A stretch of DNA of 64,000 nt. It comes from Thiorhodovibrio litoralis (GTDB lineage: Bacteria > Pseudomonadota > Gammaproteobacteria > Chromatiales > Chromatiaceae). The notes under the pieces are model-generated. The model made no database searches, was not told the DNA's origin, and saw nothing but the letters and a program-made list of their open reading frames with translations. The DNA lies in the NCBI RefSeq assembly GCF_033954455.1, contig NZ_CP121473.1:3396501-3460500 (forward strand), in the 5' to 3' direction. Shown in pieces: positions 8,113 through 18,378 of the stretch (its first letter is position 1; each line of letters opens with the position of its first letter). The translations under genes and the position numbers were made by a program.

Positions 8113-9336
8113 ATGCCTGCACAACAGGTTAAAAAGGTCGTGCTCGCTTATTCCGGCGGGCTTGACACTTCGGTAATTCTCAAATGGCTGCAGCAGGAAT
8201 ATGGCTGCGAGGTGGTCACCTTCACCGCTGACATCGGCCAGGGCGAGGAGCTTGAGCCGGCGCGCGCCAAGGCTCAGGCGGCGGGGGTGAAGGAAATCTA
8301 CATTGACGATCTGCGCGAGGAGTTCGTGCGCGATTTCGTCTACCCCATGTTCCGCGCCAATGCGCTTTATGAGGGCGAATATCTGCTCGGCACCTCCATC
8401 GCACGTCCGCTGATCGCCAAGCGTTTGGTCGAGATCGCGCGGGAGACGGGCGCCGATGCCATCTCTCACGGCGCCACCGGCAAAGGCAACGACCAGGTGC
8501 GTTTCGAGCTGGGCGCCTATGGGCTAAATCCGGAGATTCAGATCATCGCGCCCTGGCGCGAATGGGATCTGCTCTCGCGCGAGAAGCTGCTGGCCTACGC
8601 CGAGCAGCACGGCATTCCGGTGGAAATGAAGCGCGAGGGTAACAAGTCGCCCTACTCCATGGACGCCAACCTGCTGCACATCTCCTACGAGGGCTATGAT
8701 CTGGAAGACCCCTGGGTCGAGCCGGGTGCTGATATGTGGCGCTGGACGCGCGATCCGCAGCAGGCACCGGATGCCCCGCAGGAGATCGAACTGCGCTTTG
8801 AGCGCGGCGACATCGTCGCCATCGACGGCAACCCCATGAGCCCGGCGCAGGTGCTCGCGGAACTCAATCGCATCGGCGGCGAGCATGGCATCGGCCGCGC
8901 CGACATTGTTGAGAATCGCTATGTCGGCATGAAATCGCGCGGCTGTTACGAGACCCCCGGCGGCACCATCATGCTGAAGGCGCATCGGGCGATGGAATCG
9001 CTCACGCTCGACCGCGAGGCGGCGCACCTGAAAGACGAGCTGATGCCCCGCTATGCCAGCCTGATCTACAACGGCTATTGGTTCAGCCCGGAGCGGAACA
9101 TGCTCCAGGCCGCGATTGACCAGACCCAGCAGGTAGTCAATGGCGAAGTACGGCTAAAGCTCTACAAGGGCAATGTATTGGTCACCGGCCGGCGCTCAGC
9201 GAGCGACAGTCTGTTCGATGCCAGCATCGCCACCTTTGAGGAAGACGCCGGCGCTTATGATCAGGGCGACGCAACCGGCTTTATCCGGCTGAATGCGCTG
9301 CGCCTGCGGGTGGCTGGGCGCAAGGGGCGGCTTTAG
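8113..9336 (+). CDS. argG: Argininosuccinate synthase
   Basis: This 407-residue protein opens with [26 protein letters not shown], which includes the PP-loop SGGLDTS that binds ATP. Further family blocks are [43 protein letters not shown] and [15 protein letters not shown]. It joins citrulline and aspartate with ATP hydrolysis in arginine biosynthesis. The length is normal. GGGAG lies nine bases before the ATG. It is monocistronic here; downstream genes run on the opposite strand. Confidence 0.97.
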   Translation: MPAQQVKKVVLAYSGGLDTSVILKWLQQEYGCEVVTFTADIGQGEELEPARAKAQAAGVKEIYIDDLREEFVRDFVYPMFRANALYEGEYLLGTSIARPLIAKRLVEIARETGADAISHGATGKGNDQVRFELGAYGLNPEIQIIAPWREWDLLSREKLLAYAEQHGIPVEMKREGNKSPYSMDANLLHISYEGYDLEDPWVEPGADMWRWTRDPQQAPDAPQEIELRFERGDIVAIDGNPMSPAQVLAELNRIGGEHGIGRADIVENRYVGMKSRGCYETPGGTIMLKAHRAMESLTLDREAAHLKDELMPRYASLIYNGYWFSPERNMLQAAIDQTQQVVNGEVRLKLYKGNVLVTGRRSASDSLFDASIATFEEDAGAYDQGDATGFIRLNALRLRVAGRKGRL

Positions 9337-9389
9337 AGCTGATCTCGCGGCTGGGTTTGCTTGATCGCCGCCGTCGGCCCGGCCAAGCG

Positions 9390-9815
9390 CTAATGCACGC
9401 GCGGCAGGTCCGACGGCGGCTGGCCGCGGGCCTGGAGCTGGTCGAATGGGTCCTCTGCCATGCGCTTGCGTCCGACATCGCGCAGGCGTTGCAGATAATC
9501 CTGCCACAGCGGTTGCCAGCCGCGGCCGAGTTTGTACAGGTAGGCCCAGTCGAACAGCCCGGACTTGTGCCCGTCATCGAAGAAGATTTTCACGGCATAG
9601 TTGCCGATTGGCTCAAGATTGGTGATCTTCACCTCCTCTTTGCCAATCTGAAGTTTGGCCTGATCCGGCGTGTGGCCGCGCACCTCGGCCGAGGGTGAGT
9701 AGACGCGCAGATATTCGCACGGCAGGCGGTAATGGGCGCCGTCGTCGTAGATGATCTCGAGCACGCGGGATTGGCTGTGCAGCTGAATATCGGTCGGGCG
9801 TGGGTTTTGCTCCAT
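9390..9815 (-). CDS. DUF971 domain protein (gamma-butyrobetaine hydroxylase N-terminal-like)
   Basis: I use the ATG at 9815, because the longer ORF begins with TTG at 9833. The 141 residues carry the DUF971 pattern: a beta-rich LEIIYDDGAHYRLPCEYLRVYSPSAE, then VKITNLEPIGNYAVKIFFDDGHKSGLFDWAYLY. In eukaryotes this fold forms the N-terminus of gamma-butyrobetaine hydroxylase. In bacteria it stands alone and is suspected to act in iron-sulfur or cofactor assembly, a role not proven. It lies downstream of hemH on the same strand. Confidence 0.88.
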   Translation of the reverse strand: MEQNPRPTDIQLHSQSRVLEIIYDDGAHYRLPCEYLRVYSPSAEVRGHTPDQAKLQIGKEEVKITNLEPIGNYAVKIFFDDGHKSGLFDWAYLYKLGRGWQPLWQDYLQRLRDVGRKRMAEDPFDQLQARGQPPSDLPRVH

Positions 9816-9980
9816 CGGTTTGGTCTCTGGCAATCGGTCAATGCGGCCAAGATGCGGACGATCAGGGGATTTGCCAAATATCCAATCGAAAAGCCGAGAT
9901 TCCCTGCCGTCAGGGAATCGTTTGGCTGGAGCAAGCAGCTGTTAGGGATTTGGTCGGCTTTGCCTTCTCAATCCGCTGCC

Positions 9981-11060
9981 TCAACCCGCTGCCGCCAACT
10001 TAACCTGATGCGGACAGGCGGCGCCCGTTGTGCTCATTTCGGGCCAGCCGCAGGTGTGGCGGGCGACCAGGCCTGCAAGCATGTCGAGGTGAGCGAGGGC
10101 GTCGTTGAGGCAGGGGATATAGTAGTAATCTCCGCCGCCGGCCTCGAGGAAATAGCGGCGGTTTTCGACGTCGATTTCTTCAAGCGTCTCCAGGCAGTCG
10201 GCAGAGAAACCGGGGGCGATAACATGGACGCTCTTGACGCCATCGCTGCCCCAGAGCTTGAGGGTCTCATCGGTGTATGGCTGCAACCATTCGTCGCGGC
10301 CGACGCGCGACTGGAAGGAGACCAGCCAGCGGTCTTCATCAAGCCCGAGGCTGTCGGCGACCATGCGCGCGGTTTTCTGGCAGTGGCAGTGGTAAGGGTC
10401 ACCGGCGGTGAAGTAGCGCTTTGGAATACCGTGAAAGGTGAATAACAGCCGCTCGGGCTCGCCCTTCTCGGCCCATGCTGTGCGGATGCTCGCGACGAGG
10501 GCGTCGATGTAGGCGGGATCATCGTGGTATTGGTTGACGAAGCGTAGCTCGGGCAGCCAACGCCAGGTGCTGAGCTCTTCGGTCACGGCATCGAATGTAG
10601 ACGCCGTGGTAGTGCCTGAGTACTGGGGATAGAGCGGCAGCACCAGCAGGCGGCGCACGTGGTCGGCCTTGAGCCGCTCGAGTGCCCCCGAGACCGATGG
10701 GTTACCGTAGCGCATGGCGAGCTCAACGCGCACACTTGATCCGACGCGCTGGGTGAGACGTTGTTGCAGCCCCGCAGCCTGGCGCTGGGCGATGTCGAGC
10801 AACGGCGAGCCGCGATCAGTCCAGACCGCCTGATAGGCGCGGGCGGAGCGCGCTGGGCGCACGCGCAGGATGACGCCGTGCAGAATAAACCACCACAGCG
10901 GGCGCGGAACCTCGACCACGCGCGGGTCATTCAGAAACTCGGCAAGATAGCGGCGCACGGCATTCGGGGTGGGTGCGTCCGGGGTGCCGAGATTGAGCAT
11001 TAGCACGCCGAGCTTCTCCGGCATGTCATGCTGAAAATCGACAACGTTCTTGTATTTCAT
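9981..11060 (-). CDS. hemH: Ferrochelatase
   Basis: This 359-residue protein begins near LGVLMLNLGTPDAPTPNAVRRYLAEFLNDPRVV, the standard ferrochelatase start. It contains LPLYPQYSGTTTAS, FTFHGIPKRYFTAGDPYHCHCQKTA (with the active-site His) and SFQSRVGRDEWLQPYTD. It inserts ferrous iron into protoporphyrin IX at the membrane, the last step of haem b synthesis. Its start overlaps the hemerythrin gene by four bases (ATGA), so the two are translationally coupled. The final residues are an Ala-rich tail without the [2Fe-2S] cysteines of some homologues. Confidence 0.96.
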   Translation of the reverse strand: MKYKNVVDFQHDMPEKLGVLMLNLGTPDAPTPNAVRRYLAEFLNDPRVVEVPRPLWWFILHGVILRVRPARSARAYQAVWTDRGSPLLDIAQRQAAGLQQRLTQRVGSSVRVELAMRYGNPSVSGALERLKADHVRRLLVLPLYPQYSGTTTASTFDAVTEELSTWRWLPELRFVNQYHDDPAYIDALVASIRTAWAEKGEPERLLFTFHGIPKRYFTAGDPYHCHCQKTARMVADSLGLDEDRWLVSFQSRVGRDEWLQPYTDETLKLWGSDGVKSVHVIAPGFSADCLETLEEIDVENRRYFLEAGGGDYYYIPCLNDALAHLDMLAGLVARHTCGWPEMSTTGAACPHQVKLAAAG

Positions 11061-11719
11061 TCGGCGTCCTCTGCGTCGAGCTCGTCTTTGAGGTAATCAT
11101 ACAGGGTACGGAAGCGCAGCGGGTCGAGTTGGCCGAAGACCGGATCGGCCGCGCTGGGCGCCTGCGCCTCGAGGCGCACCCAGTCGTCGGTGGACAGCAA
11201 CTCGCGCGCGGCGGGAAACACCCGCGCTTCTTCATCGGCAATGTGCGTGCGCATCAGTGAGATCATTGCTTGGCCCTGCTCCGCCACGGTATCGCGCGAC
11301 AGCACTTCCTCATGGACGATACCCTCGATCGCGTCGCGAAAGGCGCGGTTCATGTCCTCGAGTTGCTGGTGCTGCGCGCTCAGCGAGTCGAGGGCCTGCT
11401 GCAACGCAACGGCATCGATTCCCGTCGGCTGCGCGGTTGCTGAAAGCTCCCCGCTCTGCGGTGGACTGTCGGTGCCGGACCCGGCGCCGGGCGCCGTCTT
11501 GCTGATCGCCTCCCCCATCGCAGCGAAAATGAGTTCTTCGCTGCGATGGTGGACCTGGTCGGCATAGTCGACGACATATTCCAGCAGCTCGCACATCAAC
11601 TCATAGTCGGGCTCCTCGCCGCCATGAAAACGCGCAACCAGACCCTCAAGCAGCGTCATGATGCGCCCGAAGCGGCGATGATCACGGGTCAGCCGATTGA
11701 TTAGCGCACTCATCACCAC
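11057..11719 (-). CDS. Hemerythrin-like HHE domain protein
   Basis: The protein has 220 residues. The diiron ligands are visible as LTRDHRRFGRI near the N-terminus, DYADQVHHRSEELIFAAM, the middle HQQLEDMNRAF, and THIADEEARVFPAA toward the end. A low-complexity insert rich in Gly, Ser and Pro separates the two halves of the bundle. Hemerythrin-like proteins bind oxygen, NO or iron in the cytoplasm. Direct coupling to hemH suggests a link to iron or haem handling (inference). Confidence 0.85.
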   Translation of the reverse strand: MVMSALINRLTRDHRRFGRIMTLLEGLVARFHGGEEPDYELMCELLEYVVDYADQVHHRSEELIFAAMGEAISKTAPGAGSGTDSPPQSGELSATAQPTGIDAVALQQALDSLSAQHQQLEDMNRAFRDAIEGIVHEEVLSRDTVAEQGQAMISLMRTHIADEEARVFPAARELLSTDDWVRLEAQAPSAADPVFGQLDPLRFRTLYDYLKDELDAEDAE

Positions 11720-11738
11720 CCTCCCCTTTCTTGACCAC

Positions 11739-13445
11739 TCATCGCAACCCCGGCAGACGGGATTGCAGTTGGCGCCAGAGCCAGCCGGCGCGTTCGGGCT
11801 GGCCCAGGGCGTTGCTTAGAATATCCGGATCAACCAGCTTCCAGCGAATGCGCGAACGTGCCCAGGTGCGACCGCAAAACAGCAGACGATCGCCGGGCTG
11901 CACAAGGGTATCAGGCTCAGGCAGCAAGTCGAGCCGCCCTTCGCGCTGATGCAGCAGCGCGATGGCGGGCAGCGTGGCGCCGGGATCGCGCAGATCCGCC
12001 AACAGATCGGCGAGCCGTGGTTTGAGCCCATCGCGGGCGGCGTCTAGCAGCGCGGGGGCATCCTCTGCGTCGATACGATGTTCCCAGACTTCGGGCACGC
12101 TGTCTTGCAGGAGGGCCGCGACCCTGCTGACCAGCGCGCAGGCCCAGGCTTCGTCCTGATTGCGGGCGAGGTCAAAAAATTGGCTCAACAGCGGCAGTCT
12201 GAGCAGAGTGCGAATGCGGTTGGCCACGATCAGGCTCGGGTGCATGCGAATGTCCGCATCGACGGCGCGAAAGAGGTCCTCATTGACCATGTTATTTTCC
12301 CGCACTACCAGATAGAGTTCCGGATTCATTGCGCGCGCGGTCATGATAATCGATAGATTATTGGCGTCGCTGTCGGTGCCGGCAATCAGCCCGACCGCAT
12401 CGCGGATGCCGGCTTGCTCCAGGGTTTCAGCCTCGGTGCCGCGGCCGTGAATCCAGGCGGTCGGCGGCATGCCGGTGCGATCGGGGCGGGATTCGATCAC
12501 CATCAGCTCGCAGTCGAGCCCTTCAAGCTCGCGATAGACCGCCTTGCCGAAACGCCCGAAGCCGCACAGCACCCAGCGCCCGCCGGCCGGCGGCTTGCGC
12601 GGCTCACTAAGCTGGGCATCGCGCAGGGCGCCGAGCCAGTCGTTGAGAATGGTCAGGCAATGTGCTGTGAGGGCGGCGCGCAGATAGACCGCGAAGATCT
12701 CAAACGGGTTAAGCACATAGTTGGTGTCGAACGACAACATGTTGGCGGAGATGTCATTCGAGTCCGAGCGGCAGATGACGGTGACCTCGGGATGCAGCAA
12801 TTTCGCCGCCAACGCCACCTTGAGATTCACCTCGTTGGATGACGTCAGGGCCAGCACTGCCTGGCACTTGTGATGGCGCATGCCGCCGCTGAGCAAGACA
12901 TCCGGGGACTGAGCATCCGCTTGCAGGGATGGCACGAATTCGCGCAGCTTCTCAAGCTGCAGGCCATTGATGCGCTCGCGGTCGGCATCAATCACCACCG
13001 CCCGCCGGCGCTCGCTAGTGAGTGCGCGCACCAGATCGCGACCGGTCTGACCGTAGCCAACAATGAGGAAAAAGGGCGTGGAGATGCGCCTGACACTGGC
13101 GGCAAACCGTCCCTCGGCCAGCGCCCGCTGCAGGCTTTCGTCCTGCAGCAGGGCAATCAGCGAGCCGACGGAGTAGAGCCACACGGTTACGCTGGCATAG
13201 ATGCAAAACACCGTCCATAGCCGCTGTGCGTCGCTGAACTCTTGCGGCAGCTCGCCAAAGCCAATGGTGGTGGCCATGTAGCTGACGAAGTAAAAGGCGT
13301 GGAAAAATCCCAGATACCAGACATTGCCGTCGGCATCTCGCCCGGGAATCAGGACCAGACCGAAGACCGCGATGCTGTAAACCACCACCAGTGCCAGCAG
13401 CGGTTTGCGCATGCGGCGCAAGATCAGGAAGTAGATGTTATCCAT
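11739..13445 (-). CDS. Potassium channel-like protein with two TrkA-N (RCK) domains
   Basis: The 568-residue protein starts with a channel module of two membrane helices around a pore loop that reads ATTIGFGELPQ. Two Rossmann-type regulatory domains follow, FLIVGYGQTGRDLVRAL and WVLCGFGRFGKAVYREL, and a C-terminal TrkA-C segment precedes the stop. It should form a tetrameric inner-membrane cation channel gated by nucleotide or ion binding to the RCK ring. The filter TIGFGE differs from the classical TVGYGD. It is 19 bases upstream of the hemerythrin gene and on the same strand. Confidence 0.85.
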   Translation of the reverse strand: MDNIYFLILRRMRKPLLALVVVYSIAVFGLVLIPGRDADGNVWYLGFFHAFYFVSYMATTIGFGELPQEFSDAQRLWTVFCIYASVTVWLYSVGSLIALLQDESLQRALAEGRFAASVRRISTPFFLIVGYGQTGRDLVRALTSERRRAVVIDADRERINGLQLEKLREFVPSLQADAQSPDVLLSGGMRHHKCQAVLALTSSNEVNLKVALAAKLLHPEVTVICRSDSNDISANMLSFDTNYVLNPFEIFAVYLRAALTAHCLTILNDWLGALRDAQLSEPRKPPAGGRWVLCGFGRFGKAVYRELEGLDCELMVIESRPDRTGMPPTAWIHGRGTEAETLEQAGIRDAVGLIAGTDSDANNLSIIMTARAMNPELYLVVRENNMVNEDLFRAVDADIRMHPSLIVANRIRTLLRLPLLSQFFDLARNQDEAWACALVSRVAALLQDSVPEVWEHRIDAEDAPALLDAARDGLKPRLADLLADLRDPGATLPAIALLHQREGRLDLLPEPDTLVQPGDRLLFCGRTWARSRIRWKLVDPDILSNALGQPERAGWLWRQLQSRLPGLR

Positions 13446-13518
13446 CGGCCCCCTTAAGCAAAGGCAGCGTGGAAAGGCAGCGCGGATTGCTGGCGCGGTG
13501 AGGAGACTGGCGAGGCGA

Positions 13519-13902
13519 CTAGCGCCGCAAGGTCACGGTTTCCACAACCAGCAGCACCACGGAGATGACATTGGCCACCATGGCGCCCCCTGCGAGCGAG
13601 ACGATGCTGGACATCACGCCCGGAGTCATGCCGGACTCCCATACATGGGCTGCCAGAATCCAGATGATGGCAGCGCCGATGAGCTGCAGCATGGCCACCA
13701 GCCCGGTGGCCAGCAGCATGGCATCCACCTGGCTGCGGTCGCCGAGCTTCATGATCAGGGCGACGGCGTTAACAATGAACAGCAGGACGAATTCCCGCAC
13801 GTGATGATGCGCTGGATTGTCGATCTCCCCGACAAAAAAGCCGAAGTTCAGCGTCAACGCCAGGAAAATAAAAAACCCGAAGACGACCTTTTCAAGATTC
13901 AT
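13519..13902 (-). CDS. Small integral membrane protein, DUF6394-like
   Basis: This 127-residue protein has about four hydrophobic helices: VVFGFFIFLALTLNFGFFVG, FVLLFIVNAVALIMKL, a LATGLVAMLQLIGAAIIWILAAH stretch, and a final VANVISVVLLVVETV. A conserved-looking EIDNPAHHHVREF loop sits between helices 1 and 2. It resembles the DUF6394 family, often encoded beside potassium channel genes, as here. The function is unknown. It could be an auxiliary subunit of the adjacent channel (inference). Confidence 0.7.
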   Translation of the reverse strand: MNLEKVVFGFFIFLALTLNFGFFVGEIDNPAHHHVREFVLLFIVNAVALIMKLGDRSQVDAMLLATGLVAMLQLIGAAIIWILAAHVWESGMTPGVMSSIVSLAGGAMVANVISVVLLVVETVTLRR

Positions 13903-13929
13903 CGCAAGCTCTTTTTAAGATTCAAGACA

Positions 13930-15540
13930 TCAGGCCGCGCTTGGGGACTCCGCGCGCGTTTGGGCGGTCCAGTGCAGCACGAGGTTCAGCATACGCACGG
14001 TGGCGCCAATGGCGGCGAACACCTGGTTGGCATGCACGCCACGGGTTTTGAACTCACGCCCGCTGCCGCTTTCATCCAGCCAGCTGATGGTGCATTCGGT
14101 CAGCGCATCGCTGCGCCCGCCTTTGGGGATGCGCACTTCATAGTCGGCCAGGGTCGGCAGCGTCACACCCAGACGCTTGACGATGCGGGAAAGAGCATTA
14201 TTGAAGGCATCGAAGCCGCCATTGCCGCTGCCGGTTGCGGTCATCAGCTCACCGTCGATGCACAGCTTGATGCTGGCGGTGGATTCAAGCCCCAAGCTAC
14301 CGGACACATGGCAGGCGAGCAGCTCGGCGTGGTCGTAGTCGCGGCTTTCGAGCACCTCGGCGATGATGAAGGGCAAGTCCTCAGCCGTGATGGTCTTTTT
14401 CGAATCCCCCAGCTCAACGATGCGCTTGAGCACCTTGCGCTGATTCTCTTCCGACAGAGTGATGTCGAGCCGCTCGAGATTCTTGCTCAACGACGCCTTG
14501 CCGCTTAGCTTGCCCAGTGCATAGGTGCGCCGACGGCTGAAGCGCTCGGGCGAGAGCTTGGTGTGATAGAGGCGTCCCTTGTTGTCGCCGTCAGCATGGA
14601 TGCCAGCCGTTTGGGTAAACACATCGCTGCCGATGATGGGCGCGTTATCCGACACCCGTTTGCCGGCGAAATACTGCACCAGCTCACTTGCCCGCACCAG
14701 ATGGGATTCGTCGATGCCGAGCGTCAGGCCGAGCTGATCGCGCAAGTTGACGACGACTTCCGCCAGAGACGCATTGCCAGCACGCTCGCCCAGGCAGTTG
14801 ACCGTGCAGTGCACCGCAGCGGCGCCGGCGCGCGCGGCGGCGAGCACATTGGCGGTCGCCAGCCCGTAGTCGTTGTGCGGGTGAAAGTCAAACAAACAGC
14901 CGGGAAAACGCGCCATCATGTCGCGCATGGCCGCGAAGACGCCCTCTGGTGTCATCACGCCCAAGGTATCAGGCAGCATGAAGTGGGAGATGCCGGCATC
15001 CTGCAATCTTTCCATGAGCTCAAAGACATAGGCCGGATTATCGGCATAGCCGTTGGACCAGTCCTCAAGATACAGATTGACCTGCAGCCCTTGCTCCCGA
15101 GCAATACCGACGGTTTCGCGCACATCGGCGGCGTGCTCTTGCAGTGTCTTACCCAGTTGGGTGCGGCAGTGTTTCTCGCTACCCTTGGCCAGTAGGTTGA
15201 TCACCGAGCCGCCAGCGGCGCGAATCCATTCCACGCTCTTGCCATGATCGACAAAGCCTAGCACCTCGATGCGCCGGTCGAGGTCTTTCGCGCGCGCCCA
15301 GTCGACCATGGCCGCCACGGCGCCCTGTTCGCCCTGGGATACGCGCGCCGAGGCGACCTCGATGCGATCAACGCGCACCTGCTCAAGCAGCACCTTGGCG
15401 ATATTGGTTTTCTCGTCGCGCGAAAAAGACACACCCTGAGTCTGCTCGCCGTCGCGCAAGGTGGTGTCGAGAATCTGGATGGATTGGCTAGCCGGGGTCT
15501 GCGGCAGTGTGCCCTCGGGCTTCAGCATGGCGTCGGACAT
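13930..15540 (-). CDS. 2-isopropylmalate synthase / homocitrate-type synthase family protein
   Basis: This 536-residue enzyme of the HMG-CoA lyase-like superfamily has a TIM barrel opening with IQILDTTLRDGEQTQGVSFS. The metal-binding FDFHPHNDYGLATAN follows, then NCLGERAGNASLAEVVVNL and TAGIHADGDNKG. A C-terminal LeuA-type regulatory domain is also present. It would condense acetyl-CoA with a 2-oxo acid (2-isopropylmalate, citramalate or homocitrate type). Substrate choice cannot be read safely, so no symbol is given. The ATG overlaps the thrC stop by one base, which indicates coupled translation. Confidence 0.85.
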   Translation of the reverse strand: MSDAMLKPEGTLPQTPASQSIQILDTTLRDGEQTQGVSFSRDEKTNIAKVLLEQVRVDRIEVASARVSQGEQGAVAAMVDWARAKDLDRRIEVLGFVDHGKSVEWIRAAGGSVINLLAKGSEKHCRTQLGKTLQEHAADVRETVGIAREQGLQVNLYLEDWSNGYADNPAYVFELMERLQDAGISHFMLPDTLGVMTPEGVFAAMRDMMARFPGCLFDFHPHNDYGLATANVLAAARAGAAAVHCTVNCLGERAGNASLAEVVVNLRDQLGLTLGIDESHLVRASELVQYFAGKRVSDNAPIIGSDVFTQTAGIHADGDNKGRLYHTKLSPERFSRRRTYALGKLSGKASLSKNLERLDITLSEENQRKVLKRIVELGDSKKTITAEDLPFIIAEVLESRDYDHAELLACHVSGSLGLESTASIKLCIDGELMTATGSGNGGFDAFNNALSRIVKRLGVTLPTLADYEVRIPKGGRSDALTECTISWLDESGSGREFKTRGVHANQVFAAIGATVRMLNLVLHWTAQTRAESPSAA

Positions 15541-16928
15541 CAGCGCGTCTGCGACAAGGTTGACTTGAGCCGCTCGCGCACGGCGTCGGTTTCGGCCGCG
15601 ATCTCCTCGCAGCGCGCTTCGCGCTCCAGCAGTCCTTGCAGGCAGGGCGGCGGCGGTGCGTCCATGCCGATAGCCTCGTGCACCGCCTCGTTGAACTTGG
15701 CCGGATGCGCGGTTGCCAAACAGACCGCATCGGGCCAGGCTGCGGCTGCCCGCACGCCAACGGCTGTGTGGGGACAGAGCAGGTAGTCCGCCTCCTGATA
15801 GGTGGCGCGCATCTGCTCTAAGGTGTCAGCGTCGCTGACCGCCGTCGCGGCAAAGTCCGCGCCCGCGCGCGCATGCTCGGCGGTACTGAACTCAATCCGC
15901 CCATCGCGCTGCATGGCGGTCACGCGGGCACTGACCGCGTCGGCGTCCTCATCGAGCAAATAGTAGAGATAGCGCTCGAAGTTCGAGGCAAATTGGATAT
16001 CCATCGCCGGGCTTAGGGTGTGATGCACCTGGGTAACCGAGTAGATGCCATGATTTACAAAACGCGTGAGGATATCGTTGCGGTTGGTCGCCAGAATGAG
16101 TCGTTCCACCGGCAAACCCATGCGCTTGGCCAGATATCCGGCGAACACATCGCCGAAATTACCCGTCGGCACCGCGAAACTGACGCGGTGGTTGACATCG
16201 CCACCGCTGAGCCGCCCCCACGCGTAAAAATAGTAAACCGTCTGCGCCAGAATGCGCGCCCAGTTGATGGAGTTGACCGCTCCGAGGCGGTAGCGGGTTT
16301 TGAAGTCGAGATCGCTAAACAACGCCTTGACGATGCGCTGAGCGTCATCGAAGGTGCCGCGCACCGCCAGGTTATGGACGTTCTCATCCAACACTGTCGT
16401 CATCTGGCGTTCCTGCACCGGTGACACTCGGCCCTTGGGATGCAGGATGAAAATCTGGATGCGCTCCTTGCCGCGCACCCCAGCGATGGCGGCGGAGCCG
16501 GTATCGCCCGAGGTGGCGCCGATGATATTGAGCTGCTCGCCGCTGCGCGCCAGAAAATGCTCGAACAGATTGCCGAGAAACTGCAGCGCCACATCCTTGA
16601 AGGCGGCCGTGGGCCCATGGAAGAGTTCGAGAATGTGCCTGTCGCCCGCCTGCGCCAGCGGTGTAATCTCGGGATGGTCGAAGCGCGCGTAAGAGCGCTC
16701 CACCAGCGCCCCAAGCTCCGCCGCAGACAGGTCATCCCCGACAAAGGGCCGCATCACCTCGCAGGCCAGGTCTTGAAAACCCAGCTGCGACCATGCGCGC
16801 GACTGCTCCGCTCCGATCCGCGGCAGCAATTCTGGAACCAGCAGACCACCGTCGGTCGCCAGCCCCATCATCACTGCTTCGGCGAAGCCAACGGGCTCGA
16901 CGCCGCCTCTGGTACTGAGATACTTCAT
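15540..16928 (-). CDS. thrC: Threonine synthase
   Basis: The start at 16928 (MKYLSTRGG) is preferred over the TTG at 16955 because family members begin exactly here. This gives 462 residues. Diagnostic blocks are VGFAEAVMMGLATDGGLLVPE, FHGPTAAFKDVALQFLGN (PLP lysine), GATSGDTGSAAI and VPTGNFGDVFAGYLAKRMG. It converts O-phosphohomoserine to threonine. The stop codon overlaps the start of the downstream acyl-CoA-condensing synthase. This pairing could link threonine and 2-oxobutyrate with isoleucine or leucine precursor synthesis (inference). Confidence 0.95.
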   Translation of the reverse strand: MKYLSTRGGVEPVGFAEAVMMGLATDGGLLVPELLPRIGAEQSRAWSQLGFQDLACEVMRPFVGDDLSAAELGALVERSYARFDHPEITPLAQAGDRHILELFHGPTAAFKDVALQFLGNLFEHFLARSGEQLNIIGATSGDTGSAAIAGVRGKERIQIFILHPKGRVSPVQERQMTTVLDENVHNLAVRGTFDDAQRIVKALFSDLDFKTRYRLGAVNSINWARILAQTVYYFYAWGRLSGGDVNHRVSFAVPTGNFGDVFAGYLAKRMGLPVERLILATNRNDILTRFVNHGIYSVTQVHHTLSPAMDIQFASNFERYLYYLLDEDADAVSARVTAMQRDGRIEFSTAEHARAGADFAATAVSDADTLEQMRATYQEADYLLCPHTAVGVRAAAAWPDAVCLATAHPAKFNEAVHEAIGMDAPPPPCLQGLLEREARCEEIAAETDAVRERLKSTLSQTR

Positions 16929-17264
16929 AAAGACTCGTAATGAACGATTTGCCAATCCGTGCGATCCCCGGCGCCCGGAACATAACCTCGCGGGAGCCTT
17001 CGGGCAGTCAAATTAAGGCAAAGCGCGGATCAGGGCAACCTGAGCCACTGCGAAACGCAAGTTAGCTGGCAGTTCCCGGCGAAGACCAGCCGGGTATGAT
17101 GCACAGTTTCCGCTCTCACCGCGAACTTGCAAGCGAGACCTCGCGAGATGAAATCTGCCAACCAACCCAAACAGCCAGCAGTTCTCTGCGCTGCCGTCAG
17201 CGAGCGCCATCACACATCTCCCATGCCGGCATCCGCAGGCGCATCCCCACCGTAAAGTCACCCC
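16929..17264. other. Divergent intergenic region thrC / lpxD
   Basis: These 336 bases separate two divergent genes and must hold both promoters. I see no convincing threonine leader peptide, attenuator or riboswitch structure, and no small ORF that I can support. Confidence 0.5.
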
Positions 17265-18227
17265 ATGAAACTCAGCCAAATCCTCAACGCACTGTCGCTG
17301 GACATGACCCTGACCGACGATATCAACATCGACGGCATTACGACACTCACGGATGCCACGCCGGCTCACCTTTCCTACGCCATGAGTGACAAATACGCCA
17401 ATCACCTGCAGACGACGCAGGCCGGCGCCGTTTTCGTCACCGAGAAGATAAAGGATCTGCTCAACAACGCGAGCATTCCCATCGTCGTCGAAGACCCCGA
17501 GCTCACCATGGCTTATGCCAGCGTTCTTTTTAGAAAAGAACTCGGCCACCCGGAAAGCAGCGACAATGCCATCCACCCAGACGCCATCATCCATCAAGGA
17601 GCCAACCTCGGCTGCCCAGTAACCGTCGGGAAGAACAGTCGCATCATGCCAGGCGCCTACCTCGGCGATGGCGTCACTATCGGCGAGAATACGATCATCC
17701 ACCCCAATGTCGTCGTCTACCACAGCTGCCACATCGGGAACAACTGCATCATCCACGCCAACACCGTGATCGGCAGTGACGGCTTCGGCTACGCCCACAC
17801 CAGCAGGGGGCAGCACGTCAAGATCGAACAACTGGGAAATGTCATCATCGAGGACGATGTCGAGATCGGCTCCAACACCTCCATTGACCGGGCGACCTTT
17901 AACTCCACCATCATAAAAACCGGAACCAAGATCGACAATCTGGTCCATATCTCCCACAACGTCGTCGTCGGAGAGCGGACCATCATCGCCGGCCAGACCG
18001 GCATCGCCGGCTCCACGACAATCGGGAAAAACGTCGTAATGGCAGCCCAATGCGGCGCCGTCGGCCACATCACTATCGCCGACTTCACCACCGTCGCCGC
18101 CCGCGGCGGGCTGACCAAAAACACCGAGCCCGGCAAAACCTACGCCGGCTTCCCCCAGATGGAGCACAAACTCTGGCTCAAGCTCCAGGCCAAGCTGGCG
18201 CGCTTTGTGAAATCATCGGCAGCATGA
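17265..18227 (+). CDS. lpxD: UDP-3-O-acylglucosamine N-acyltransferase (LpxD)
   Basis: The 320-residue protein has the LpxD layout. An N-terminal uridine-binding domain ([10 protein letters not shown], then [17 protein letters not shown]) is followed by a left-handed beta-helix of hexapeptide repeats. The catalytic-type [20 protein letters not shown] coil and the closing [21 protein letters not shown] block are both present. It adds the second acyl chain to UDP-glucosamine in lipid A synthesis. It is not next to lpxA or fabZ, so it may be a second or relocated lpxD copy (inference). A short amphipathic tail ends the protein. Confidence 0.9.
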   Translation: MKLSQILNALSLDMTLTDDINIDGITTLTDATPAHLSYAMSDKYANHLQTTQAGAVFVTEKIKDLLNNASIPIVVEDPELTMAYASVLFRKELGHPESSDNAIHPDAIIHQGANLGCPVTVGKNSRIMPGAYLGDGVTIGENTIIHPNVVVYHSCHIGNNCIIHANTVIGSDGFGYAHTSRGQHVKIEQLGNVIIEDDVEIGSNTSIDRATFNSTIIKTGTKIDNLVHISHNVVVGERTIIAGQTGIAGSTTIGKNVVMAAQCGAVGHITIADFTTVAARGGLTKNTEPGKTYAGFPQMEHKLWLKLQAKLARFVKSSAA

Positions 18228-18378
18228 GAAGCCACCAGGTCCAGGTCGAAAAGCGACGACTAAAGATCGGGTCCGCTCGCCCGGATTCGGACGGGACGTG
18301 CATAGCAGCGAATATCTTTCGGTGTCGCTTTGCGCAAACTGATTGTGCGATAGCCCTCGGCACAATGAGCGGGGAAAC

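Noticed and set aside
16929..17264. Attenuator or riboswitch before thrC
   Set aside because: No leader peptide with Thr/Ile runs and no convincing aptamer or terminator pair is visible.
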